This document shows positions 1 through 6,861 of a stretch of DNA of 61,693 nt, in pieces. The position numbers and the translations under genes are program-made. Positions within the stretch are counted from its first letter, which is position 1, and every line of letters starts with the position of its first letter. Under the pieces are notes generated by a model. The model was not told the origin of the DNA. It saw only the letters and a program-made list of their open reading frames with translations, and made no database searches. Source of the DNA: a virus; IMG/VR virus record IMGVR_UViG_3300047497_000011, positions 1 to 61,693 of that record; one strand, 5' to 3'.

Positions 1-2
1 TC

Positions 3-125
3 GCGGAGGCAGCCGGACAGCCCGCCTTGGTCCGTGTCTTTCAGTATAGCTTGCGCAATGTGACAGCGAAGAATGACAAGGCGGCGGCGGAATACCGCGC
101 TCGGCTTGCCGGCAAGGTTGCCTAG
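3..125 (+). CDS. 3-prime end of an unknown gene (partial)
   Basis: An open frame enters from the left edge and stops at TAG 123-125, giving about 40 C-terminal residues ending RARLAGKVA. Codon choice looks coding (G or C at most third positions) and a strong terminator follows 30 bases later, so I think it is the tail of a real gene. If the molecule is circular, the frame continues back into the right end only to a TAG at 61675-61677. That would leave a peptide of about 43 residues starting at a weak TTG. I do not recognise the protein. Confidence 0.4.
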   Translation, partial: AEAAGQPALVRVFQYSLRNVTAKNDKAAAEYRARLAGKVA

Positions 126-154
126 CGCCAGCTTACCCGGACCGGCTTCACTTC

Positions 155-183
155 AGCCCGCCCCGCTTGGCGGGCTTTCCTTT
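155..183 (+). terminator. Rho-independent terminator
   Basis: A perfect 8-bp stem, AGCCCGCC (155-162) with GGCGGGCT (169-176), has a 6-base loop and is followed by TTTCCTTT. It faces the + direction and closes the partial gene at the left edge. Confidence 0.75.
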
Positions 184-387
184 GCCCCGCGGTGCATACC
201 ATCGTCCTCGGCCGGCTCTGCTCTGTCCCCGCCATACTGCGATATGCGTTCGTTGCCATTAACGTATTTCTGCCCTGCGGGGCACCGTAGGCGGCGTGTG
301 CCCTCTTGCCGCTAGGGTGCTAGCTCCCCTTGTGCCAACCGACTTGTGCGCCAGCCGCAGGCGCAAGGCGGGGCAGATCACAGGATA

Positions 388-426
388 TAAGCATGTGCAA
401 GAGGGTGACCCTTCCGTGTATGCCTT
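388..426. repeat. Dispersed 39-bp palindrome, copy 1
   Basis: Core GAGGGTGACCCTT is centred on 407. The left arm begins TAAGCATGTGC and the right arm reads GTGTATGCC. It lies in the non-coding left region, about 690 bases before terS, and is one of the two copies far from any start codon. Confidence 0.9.
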
Positions 427-735
427 GGCGGTCGCACGCTATGGCATGTGTCGTTTTAGTTTCATGCGCAACGCATACCACTATAACATGCCCCGCCCAG
501 TCTCCGTGGCGCTTGCCTGCGCCCTTGTGACAAGCCCGCTACCATATGGCCCTTGCGCCGTATGCCCCGCCAGCGGGCTACCTAGCGGCGCGGCAGGGTG
601 CAACGGTTCTAGCACAATCACGCTAGCGCAACGCATTACGGACTAGACGGTTTAGTAGCCTTACCTACGCCAGCGCACGCTACGCTACTGCGTAGTAGGT
701 TGTCACGTCGCTGCGCCCGCCGCCTGCGTTCCGTC

Positions 736-831
736 TCGTTGCCAACGAAACTACTCGGCGCGTCGCCGCTTGCGTCGCCTGCGGTATCGTTTCCAACGTC
801 ACTATGCCGTTCGTTTCGTTGCAAACGATAC
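736..831. repeat. Three copies of a TCGTTGCMAACG-like word
   Basis: Related 16-base words occur at 736-751 (TCGTTGCCAACGAAAC), 787-802 (TCGTTTCCAACGTCAC) and 816-831 (TCGTTGCAAACGATAC). Each is close to a short palindrome around CGTT-AACG. They could be regulator sites or iteron-like sites. The spacing is irregular (51 and 29 bases), so this is tentative. Confidence 0.4.
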
Positions 832-912
832 GGAAGGGGTGGCCGGCATGGGTCCCCTTCGGCGCAAGCGCGCCGGCAATACGTTGTGACCCCCTTCTGA
901 AAAATTTAGCCT

Positions 913-927
913 TTTTAAGCATATACG
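913..927. repeat. Orphan half-site of the dispersed palindrome
   Basis: TTTTTAAGCATATAC is identical over 15 bases to the left flank and arm of palindrome copy 8 (45721-45735), but no GAGGGT core follows. It sits about 170 bases before terS. Confidence 0.5.
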
Positions 928-1098
928 ATAATCCCACCCCATCCCACCACTCTCGCGCCAGCCCCGCCGCTCCCACACCGGCCGTGCCCGCCCCGCCCCG
1001 CTCCGCTGCGCGCCCACAAAACCCTATCACACGCGCCCGCTTCGCGCTATACTCACTCGTGGCGCGGCGCTGCCGCCCCTTTCCGAAGGAACTGTGCT

Positions 1099-1683
1099 AT
1101 GCCTTGGCCGGACCTTATACCCTCTCGCGGCGCAGTAGCCGAGCCACTGTTGCTTGAGATTGAGCGGGAGCTGACCCACGCCGACCTGGCCGCACTTGCG
1201 GGTGCGCCGAACGTCGGCGTGCCGATCGTGCAGAAGCTCCGCGCCATCCACCACCGGCAGGCGGCACTTTTGGCCGACGGCAAGAGCGTCAAGGAAGTCG
1301 CGGCAATCGTTGGCTGCACGACGGCGCGGCTGACGCAGCTTCAGAACGATCCGAGCTTTGCCGAACTTGTCGAATTTTACAAGGACCAGATCATCACGGC
1401 GATGTTGTCGGACTCGGCCCGCTTGCGAGACAAAATCGTTGATGTGGGTGAGATGGCCGTAGACGAGCTGCGGGATCGGCTAGAAGACACCGAACAGCGT
1501 AAGCGCATCCATGTCGGCGAAATCCGCAAGATCGCCGAGTTCGCCATGGATCGCACCGTCGCGCCGCCACAGGCCGCTGCACCGACGCCGCAGTTCCCGC
1601 CCACGGTGACGATAAACTTCGGCACGCCCATCAAGCAGCAGCCAGCGGAACCCGTTGTCATCGAGGGTAAGGTGGAAGAGTAG
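1099..1683 (+). CDS. terS: Terminase small subunit (TerS-like)
   Basis: This 194-residue protein probably binds the packaging start and hands DNA to the large subunit. Residues about 50-85 form a helix-turn-helix (LLADGKSVKEVAAIVGCT and following) of the type common in phage small terminases. Helical oligomerisation segments follow, and then a Pro/Ala-rich tail that could contact the large subunit. A GAAGGA ribosome site 10 bases before the ATG supports the start. Unusually, five genes separate it from terL. The call rests on the HTH layout and on being first in the packaging arm; no search was done. Confidence 0.75.
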   Translation: MPWPDLIPSRGAVAEPLLLEIERELTHADLAALAGAPNVGVPIVQKLRAIHHRQAALLADGKSVKEVAAIVGCTTARLTQLQNDPSFAELVEFYKDQIITAMLSDSARLRDKIVDVGEMAVDELRDRLEDTEQRKRIHVGEIRKIAEFAMDRTVAPPQAAAPTPQFPPTVTINFGTPIKQQPAEPVVIEGKVEE

Positions 1684-1737
1684 TCGGAAGGATATGCCTA
1701 AAACCAGCCCAAACGGCGAAACCAGGGGGACCACACT

Positions 1738-2301
1738 ATGACCGAAGACTTCAACCAAGGCTACGCCAACCATGGACGGGATTACGGCGACGAGACGCTC
1801 ACACGGCAGCGGGTGACCATACCCCCTGCGGCGGATCGCTGGCTGCTCTACTTCCTCCGACTGGCGTGCGAAGCGGCCAGTATGTCGAAGGACCCAAGCA
1901 CACGGGTCGGCGCCATACTCGTCAACGACCGCCGAAGCATCATCGCTGCCGGGTTCAACGGCTTTCCGCGCCGACTTCGCGACAGCGCCGAACGCCTAGC
2001 GGACCGCGAACAACGGTTGGCGTTGACAGTTCACGCCGAATTGAACGCTATTCTCCAAGCGGCCGAGGCCGGCATATCCACGCGCAACACGACGTTATAT
2101 TACGTCTGGCAGGACGTGGCGACGGGCGAATACTACGGCGGGCCGCCCTGCGTTCGCTGCGCCGTCGAACTGATCCAGGCGGGCGTGACGGGCATCTTCG
2201 GCTACAACGCCCCGATGCCAGTCCGCTGGGAACAGTCGTCATTGATGTCCCGCATAGTCTTGGACGAGGCACAGGTGCCGTTCACGGAGATCGACCGATG
2301 A
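1738..2301 (+). CDS. dCMP/cytidine deaminase family protein
   Basis: A 187-residue zinc deaminase, likely dCMP to dUMP, feeding dTTP synthesis. The zinc site is plain: HAE at residues 99-101 (His ligand and catalytic Glu) and PPCVRC at 136-141 (two Cys ligands). KDPSTRVGAILV at 51-62 fits the N-terminal strand of this family. The length matches phage dCMP deaminases. Its stop overlaps the ATG of the next gene (ATGA), so the two are translationally coupled. It belongs with the other nucleotide-pool genes of this phage: RNR, the MazG-like protein and the DUF5664 protein. Confidence 0.9.
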   Translation: MTEDFNQGYANHGRDYGDETLTRQRVTIPPAADRWLLYFLRLACEAASMSKDPSTRVGAILVNDRRSIIAAGFNGFPRRLRDSAERLADREQRLALTVHAELNAILQAAEAGISTRNTTLYYVWQDVATGEYYGGPPCVRCAVELIQAGVTGIFGYNAPMPVRWEQSSLMSRIVLDEAQVPFTEIDR

Positions 2302-2795
2302 CCGACTCCCGCTACACCGGCGGCTATACGCCACGTTTCTACGGACTTCCCGGCGACAACCTTACGCCACCCAACGGCGGCAGTTCGGTCAAGCCAGGTC
2401 CGGCGTTTCGCCACGCCGGCTCCCCGAGGGAGGAACACGTCGTTCCGACGGACGGCGAAGGCTTGCGCTACGACAACCACAAGCCAATGTATGAGCTGAT
2501 CCCGCCCGAGATGCTCGACGCCCTGGCGGCCTACTTCACCCAGGCCGGCGGTCCACCGGGCGGGCCAACCAAATACCCGCTTCGGAACTGGGAACGCGGC
2601 ATGCTCTGGACCAGGTGCTTCGGCGCCCTGATGCGCCACGCCTGGAAATGGTTGAGGGGGGAGGATATTGATGCCGAGACCGGCGCTCACCACATGATCG
2701 CCGTGGTGTGGAATGCGACGGTGCTATATGCCTATTCTGTGCGGGGCCACGGCACCGACGACAGGCCGAGGTATGTGAAGGATGGGACGTCGTAA
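2298..2795 (+). CDS. DUF5664 / dATP-dGTP diphosphohydrolase-like protein
   Basis: 165 residues, start chosen at the ATG overlapping the deaminase stop. Residues 54-145 match the pattern of the family now called dATP/dGTP diphosphohydrolase N-terminal (formerly DUF5664): GLRYDNHKPMYELIPPEML, then RNWERGMLWTRCFGALMRH, then WLRGEDIDAETGAHHMI. The conserved Glu, Asp and His residues suggest a metal-dependent all-alpha NTP hydrolase acting on purine dNTPs. The family is linked to MazZ of 2-aminoadenine phages, but no PurZ is visible here, so I infer only dNTP-pool control. Confidence 0.75.
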   Translation: MTDSRYTGGYTPRFYGLPGDNLTPPNGGSSVKPGPAFRHAGSPREEHVVPTDGEGLRYDNHKPMYELIPPEMLDALAAYFTQAGGPPGGPTKYPLRNWERGMLWTRCFGALMRHAWKWLRGEDIDAETGAHHMIAVVWNATVLYAYSVRGHGTDDRPRYVKDGTS

Positions 2796-2819
2796 GAGAA
2801 CGGGGACCAGGGCGGAAAA

Positions 2820-2858
2820 TAGATATATGCGCGAGGGTGACCCTCCTGCATATACCTA
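2820..2858. repeat. Dispersed 39-bp palindrome, copy 2
   Basis: Core GAGGGTGACCCTC is centred on 2839, with flanks ATATATGCGC and TGCATATACCTAA. It fills the gap between genes, 36 bases (centre to ATG) before the gene at 2875. Confidence 0.95.
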
Positions 2859-2874
2859 AACCAGAGATTGCTCT

Positions 2875-3132
2875 ATGTCTAACGGAATAGCGTCTCCTAT
2901 GACCGAAGTAGTCTTCCAAGAACTCATCGACTTGTTGCGAAAGCACTCCTCGGCAGTTACCGACGAGGAACTCTTGGCGATTGCAGCGAATATGGTAGGC
3001 AAGATTATCGCCCTCCAAGACCAAACCACCATGACAAACAAGAGGGCTTTGTCTATCATTGCCCGTAACATTGAGCTTGGTAACCGTCAAGCACTCGACG
3101 CCCTAAATAGGGCTTCGGCAAGCCAACATTAG
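2875..3132 (+). CDS. Hypothetical protein, 85 aa
   Basis: A small, mostly helical, soluble protein with no cysteines, no membrane segment and no motif I recognise. It follows palindrome copy 2 and ends in TAG five bases before the GTG of the nuclease gene, so it probably shares a transcript with that gene. Confidence 0.7.
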   Translation: MSNGIASPMTEVVFQELIDLLRKHSSAVTDEELLAIAANMVGKIIALQDQTTMTNKRALSIIARNIELGNRQALDALNRASASQH

Positions 3133-3136
3133 TGTC

Positions 3137-3649
3137 GTGACTACCAGCTTCGCTCCTTCGACCGACTATCGCGTTGCCCTCGACTTGCATGTAGCGCGTC
3201 GGCGAATGCTGTCGCCCTGGGGCAAAGCCAAAGGTAGCAACTCTGCCGCGAAGCGGGGTCTGACATACGAACGCCGCGTCGGCCGAGAACTCGAACTCCA
3301 CACTCTTGCAGGTCGCTTCAGCCGTGTCGAACACACCCCCTGGTTTGACTTCGCCGATTTGTTTGGCGTCTCCGCCTGCGCGCCCGATTTCCTCCTACAT
3401 GGCCTTGACGGCAGGGTTACCGTTGTCGAAGTCAAGCTTACGTGGGTGCCAACGGCCTTGCCGAAGCTCAACGACCTTTACATCCCAGTTGTGGAACTCG
3501 CACTTGGAAAAGTGGCTCGGCCACTCGTTATCGTCAAAGCCTTAACGCCGGAGGCCCCGAAGACCTTTGCAACGTCGTTGAGTGAAGCGTTATCGGAAGG
3601 ATATACCTATCCCCTGGTCTGGCCTGCGAACAGGCGGATACCGTGGTAA
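3137..3649 (+). CDS. PD-(D/E)XK nuclease-like protein
   Basis: 170 residues, GTG start. The fold signature is AKRGLTYERRVGRELE (Glu45 in the first helix), APDFLL (Asp84) and VTVVEVKLTW (Glu98-x-Lys100). This is the D-ExK set of restriction-like and resolvase-like nucleases, and the small single-domain size fits phage VRR-NUC or resolvase-like enzymes. It may resolve branched DNA before packaging; the substrate is inferred. The C-terminus carries SEGYTYP. The DNA encoding it shares about 16 bases with repeats in the gene at 60225-60911. Confidence 0.75.
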   Translation: MTTSFAPSTDYRVALDLHVARRRMLSPWGKAKGSNSAAKRGLTYERRVGRELELHTLAGRFSRVEHTPWFDFADLFGVSACAPDFLLHGLDGRVTVVEVKLTWVPTALPKLNDLYIPVVELALGKVARPLVIVKALTPEAPKTFATSLSEALSEGYTYPLVWPANRRIPW

Positions 3650-4125
3650 CGCTTACGGCGCCCCACGCTCGCGGTGCGGTCTGGCGGACACCGCCGGCGG
3701 CGGAACCGGACGAGGTTCGGGTTTGGCTCGAATGGGCCGGCCAACGGCTGTTGTGTATGCGCATTCGCGGAGCGGCCCCGGCCGGGTTCCGTAACTTCTG
3801 GCCCGATTACGTCGATACCTACGGCGCGTCGAACAGGGAGGCTTTGCATTTACCGAAGGTAGCCCCAGCCGACATAACCTACGTCGAGCTTATTTTGACG
3901 CTGCCGGCCCTTTGCTCGGACCATCAGCGGCGCCGCATCCTCCACGCTCGGTCCTTGGTCCACCCCCTCACGGGCCGTTATATCAACTCCTATGGTAAGA
4001 TCGCCCTTCGTGAAGCAACCGATGAGCGTAAAGCGGCTCGGATTTATGTTAGTGCGTTGGCCGAGGTGGCACGACTCGTTCCGCAATCGAAAGCATCTAC
4101 GATACGGGCATTCCTAATCCGCTAA
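3643..4125 (+). CDS. Hypothetical protein, DUF6362-like
   Basis: 160 residues from a GTG that overlaps the nuclease stop. Layout: a basic helix region (about 25-45), a short FWPDYVDTYG segment, then helices with HQRRRILHARSL and a possible HTH-like end (INSYGKIALREATDERKAARIY). This resembles the phage family DUF6362, which is thought to bind DNA, but the match is by eye and weak. It is the last gene before the gap and terminator that precede terL. Confidence 0.5.
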   Translation: MVTLTAPHARGAVWRTPPAAEPDEVRVWLEWAGQRLLCMRIRGAAPAGFRNFWPDYVDTYGASNREALHLPKVAPADITYVELILTLPALCSDHQRRRILHARSLVHPLTGRYINSYGKIALREATDERKAARIYVSALAEVARLVPQSKASTIRAFLIR

Positions 4126-4136
4126 CCGCTTTAGCC

Positions 4137-4166
4137 TTGACATGGTTTCGGTCCCCGCCGTAGTCT
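4137..4166 (+). promoter_or_regulatory. Possible sigma70-type promoter
   Basis: A perfect TTGACA (4137-4142) is followed 18 bases later by TAGTCT (4161-4166), which keeps only T, A and the final T of TATAAT. If used, the transcript would meet the terminator at 4259-4290 after about 115 bases. Confidence 0.25.
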
Positions 4167-4258
4167 CCACCTTAGTCTAGGGTGACGTGCCAAGAGCGGG
4201 TTCGGCCGTATTGGCTACCTCAGATGATGGCTTAGGTGTCCCTTCGTTAAACTTGTAG

Positions 4259-4290
4259 CCCCGAGGTCCGGTGCCTCGGGGTTTTTCTTT
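4259..4290 (+). terminator. Rho-independent terminator upstream of terL
   Basis: A perfect 8-bp stem CCCCGAGG (4259-4266) / CCTCGGGG (4274-4281) with a 7-base loop is followed by TTTTTCTTT. It ends the preceding unit only about 20 bases before the inferred terL start, so some readthrough or antitermination is needed for packaging gene expression. Confidence 0.85.
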
Positions 4291-4307
4291 GCGTTAGGGC
4301 AAAACCA

Positions 4308-5828
4308 ATTACCGAGTTCGTCCGCCCATATCTCTATCCCAAACAGCTCGATGCAATGTTTTGCCCCGAGCGTTACGGGATCATAGAGGCATCGACCAAA
4401 TCGGGCAAGACCGTCTCGGCCATCGCTTGGATCATCGAAAAGGCGCTCGGCGGGAAGGCCGGCCACAACTTCTGGTGGGTAGCGCCGGGGTATAACCAGG
4501 CCGAGATCGCCTACCGGCGCATCAAAACCTCCCTCACCCGTGGGTCGTTTACCCCGTTCGACTCACCGACGCCGCGCATTCAACTCATGAACGGGGCTGT
4601 TATTTGGTTCAAGTCGGCCGACAACGCAGACGCCCTCTACGGCGAAGACGTTTACGCGGCGATTGTCGATGAAGCCAGTCGTGTGGCCGAGAGTGGCTGG
4701 CACGCCATCCGGTCAACGCTGACGGCCACAAGAGGTCCCGCCCGCCTAATCGGCAACGTCAAGGGCCGCAAAAACTGGTTCTATCAGCTTGCCCGGCGCG
4801 CCGAAGCTATGATGCTCTCCGAGCCTGATCCCGCGAAGCGTAGTATGCACTACGCAAAGATCACGGCAGACGATGCGGTATCTGGTGGCGTCTTGGACGC
4901 CGAGGAAATCGAAGACGCCAGGGCGGTGCTGCCCGAGTGGATTTTCCGCGAACTCTATTACGCGGAGCCGGCCGATGATGCGGGTAACCCCTTCGGCCTG
5001 GATCACATTCGCGCCTGCGTCTTCGAGGACGGTTATGTGGCCGAAGGCCCGGTGGTGGCGTATGGCATCGACCTTGCGAAGAAGCATGATTACCTCGTCA
5101 TCATCGGCCTTAACAAAAAGGGCGAAGTCGCAGCGTTTCACCGCTGGCGGGGTCTGCCTTGGCGGAAGTCTATCCGAGCTATCTGGGAAATCGTTGGTGA
5201 GGATACTCCGGCTCTTGTTGACAGCACGGGGCTCGGAGACCCGGTCCTTGAAGAACTCCAAGTCGAGCATGGGAACTTCATAGGATACCATTTCTCGCCG
5301 ACATCCAAGCAAAAGCTGATGGAAGGGTTGTCGGTTTCCATTCAGAGCCACGAGATCAAGTTTCCGAAAGGCTACATTAGCCAGGAACTTGAGTCGTTTG
5401 AGTATGAAGAGAGCCGAACCGGCGTGCGCTACAGCGCACCCGCGGGGCAAAACGACGACTGCGTGGCGGCGTTGGCACTGGCTCGGCAGATGTGGACGGA
5501 AGTCCAGCCCGGCACCAATTTGATCGACTACTACGCACAAGTGTCCGAACGGATGAAATCCCGTGCGCAGACGCTTCCGGATGAGCCGAAGCGCCCATGG
5601 GATACCGGCGGCGATACTGAAGTCGTTGTCGGCAACATCTTCGACAACGAACTCGACCTTGTGTATGAGCAGACCGTGGGGCGGGTGTTGGGCTCGGCCT
5701 CCCGTCAGTGCTGCGCCTGCGGTGAAGTCATACCGCGTGGGGCGCAAGTTTCCGACGGTGAACTCCTATGGCACCCCGCTTGCGCCGGGGCAGCGCCGAA
5801 GTTCTTACCGAACCGGGAGTATGCCTAG
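4308..5828 (+). CDS. terL: Terminase large subunit
   Basis: The packaging motor ATPase and headful nuclease. With the inferred start (ATT at 4308) the protein is 506 aa and begins with TEFVRPYLYPKQLDAMF. That holds the adenine-binding Q motif (YPKQ, residues 10-13) expected before Walker A (EASTKSGKT, 27-35). Walker B is VDEAS (about 120-124). The RNase H-like nuclease starts at YGIDLAKK (Asp about 255), continues at VDSTGLGD and ends near QNDDCVAALALA. The first ATG, at 4356, has no ribosome site and would cut off the Q motif. No ATG, GTG or TTG lies further up before the stop at 4248. The C-terminal 50 residues add a CxxC...HxxC zinc-ribbon-like piece (CCACGEV, HPACAG) that is not usual in TerL. 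Confidence 0.93.
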   Translation: MTEFVRPYLYPKQLDAMFCPERYGIIEASTKSGKTVSAIAWIIEKALGGKAGHNFWWVAPGYNQAEIAYRRIKTSLTRGSFTPFDSPTPRIQLMNGAVIWFKSADNADALYGEDVYAAIVDEASRVAESGWHAIRSTLTATRGPARLIGNVKGRKNWFYQLARRAEAMMLSEPDPAKRSMHYAKITADDAVSGGVLDAEEIEDARAVLPEWIFRELYYAEPADDAGNPFGLDHIRACVFEDGYVAEGPVVAYGIDLAKKHDYLVIIGLNKKGEVAAFHRWRGLPWRKSIRAIWEIVGEDTPALVDSTGLGDPVLEELQVEHGNFIGYHFSPTSKQKLMEGLSVSIQSHEIKFPKGYISQELESFEYEESRTGVRYSAPAGQNDDCVAALALARQMWTEVQPGTNLIDYYAQVSERMKSRAQTLPDEPKRPWDTGGDTEVVVGNIFDNELDLVYEQTVGRVLGSASRQCCACGEVIPRGAQVSDGELLWHPACAGAAPKFLPNREYA

Positions 5829-5829
5829 C

Positions 5830-5907
5830 ATGGACAAGGTTATTATCGCCGTGGGCGTTGTGCTTTGGTTTGGCGTGGTGCTTCTGCTGGCGGGCTACGG
5901 CTCGTGA
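5830..5907 (+). CDS. 25-residue membrane peptide
   Basis: The ATG at 5830 has GGGAG 10 bases upstream, and the stop overlaps the GTG of the next gene. The peptide is almost entirely one hydrophobic helix (VIIAVGVVLWFGVVLLLAG). The function is unknown. The overlap on its downstream side and the ribosome site argue that it is translated. Confidence 0.5.
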   Translation: MDKVIIAVGVVLWFGVVLLLAGYGS

Positions 5908-6095
5908 AGATCATCTGCGTCGTTCGCGGTAAGCCTGCGGTGATTGTAGGCTACGTGAACGGCAAGAAGAACCGGCCCATGGCAATCGTGTTGTCCGATG
6001 GGAAGCTGAATTCCGTTCGGCTTAAGGACGTTAAACTCCAAGCGGACGAAGAACCCAATGTGACGCCGCTCCGGCGGAAGGAAGGCGCTGCGTGA
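5904..6095 (+). CDS. Small beta-rich hypothetical protein, 63 aa
   Basis: The GTG start at 5904 overlaps the stop of the membrane peptide (GTGA). The sequence alternates short strands and turns (KIICVVRGKPAVIVGYV, MAIVLSDGKLNSVRL), suggesting an SH3-like or KOW-like small barrel. The end overlaps the ATG of the methyltransferase-like gene. No function can be assigned. Confidence 0.6.
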   Translation: MKIICVVRGKPAVIVGYVNGKKNRPMAIVLSDGKLNSVRLKDVKLQADEEPNVTPLRRKEGAA

Positions 6096-6634
6096 TGTTG
6101 CCGTCCATCGTCACCCCCGCACAGCTTGACGCGATGGTGAAGCTGGCGCTGATGGCACCGCCGGGCGACTTCGCGGAAGTCGGTGTTTATCAGGGCGGTA
6201 GCGCCCAACGGCTTTACGGTGCCGCCCTATCCCAAGGCCGCCGTCTCCACCTGTTCGACACCTTTACGGGAACGCCATACTATACCGAAGGTCTCGACCA
6301 CCACAAGATCAACGATGAGTTCTGTGCGCCGTGCGGAACAATCGAGAACATCCGCGAAATGATGCCGTTTGCGCGGCTTTACGTTGGTAGGTATCCGGAG
6401 ACGCATCCGCACGATCTCGGTCCGTTGGCGTTCGTCCACGTCGATTGCGACCAATACCTTAGTTATCGGGCGGTCATTGGTAAGATGTGGCCGTTACTGG
6501 TGCCCGGCGGCATCATGTTGTTTGACGACTATCCGTATCTGGAAGGCGCCAAGCGGGCCGTTGAAGAGAAGTTCGATCCTCGGGATTTGCGGGTGTGTCA
6601 CAGCCGTAACTATATGGTAAAGCCGCCGGCGTGA
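6092..6634 (+). CDS. TylF/MycF-type SAM-dependent methyltransferase
   Basis: 180 residues, class I methyltransferase fold. The SAM loop is FAEVGVYQGGSAQRL (27-41). LHLFDTFTG (about 53-61) and FVHVDCDQYLSY (about 116-127) are hallmarks of the TylF family, which methylates sugar hydroxyls with a metal held by Asp residues. DDYPYLEGAKRAVEEKF near the end is also typical. It is overlapped on both sides by neighbours in the head module and lies upstream of the TPR-glycosyltransferase-like gene, so a joint role in decorating virion or host glycans is plausible but inferred. Confidence 0.8.
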   Translation: MMLPSIVTPAQLDAMVKLALMAPPGDFAEVGVYQGGSAQRLYGAALSQGRRLHLFDTFTGTPYYTEGLDHHKINDEFCAPCGTIENIREMMPFARLYVGRYPETHPHDLGPLAFVHVDCDQYLSYRAVIGKMWPLLVPGGIMLFDDYPYLEGAKRAVEEKFDPRDLRVCHSRNYMVKPPA

Positions 6635-6861
6635 TGTTGCAAATCTGCTGGCGAGTGCTGACGACGATGGTGTTGTATTGCGGGCCACCGCAGCCGGCCG
6701 ACTTGGCGCGCAATACCTTCGCCATAGAGACGGGGCGTTACGACCCGGCGCTTGCCGAGTTCGACAACATTTCCCGGCCAATTCTGCTACCGCCGTCGCC
6801 GGAAACCGCCCTGGCGTTTACTCGCCTGCGGGATGCCTGGAAGCATTCCGATGTCCGGTGA
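6631..6861 (+). CDS. Hypothetical protein, 76 aa
   Basis: It starts at an ATG overlapping the methyltransferase stop, and its own end overlaps the portal ATG. It has no known motif. Tight overlaps on both sides support translation. Confidence 0.6.
   Translation: MMLQICWRVLTTMVLYCGPPQPADLARNTFAIETGRYDPALAEFDNISRPILLPPSPETALAFTRLRDAWKHSDVR

Larger units (their letters stand above)
184..1098. other. Non-coding left control region
   Basis: No convincing gene is seen on either strand. Open frames here lack ribosome sites and recognisable sequence. The stretch holds palindrome copy 1 (388-426), three short related repeats (736-831) and an orphan half-palindrome (913-927), and it ends at the terS ribosome site. 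It is the likely promoter region for the + strand arm, but I cannot fix a promoter. Confidence 0.5.

Noticed and set aside
636-1254. Several open frames on both strands before terS
   Set aside because: GC-rich DNA gives long chance frames. Compositions are Arg/Ala/Pro-heavy and starts lack ribosome sites.
2298-2795. A 2-aminoadenine (Z) genome
   Set aside because: A DUF5664 protein is present but no PurZ is visible, so the pathway is incomplete.
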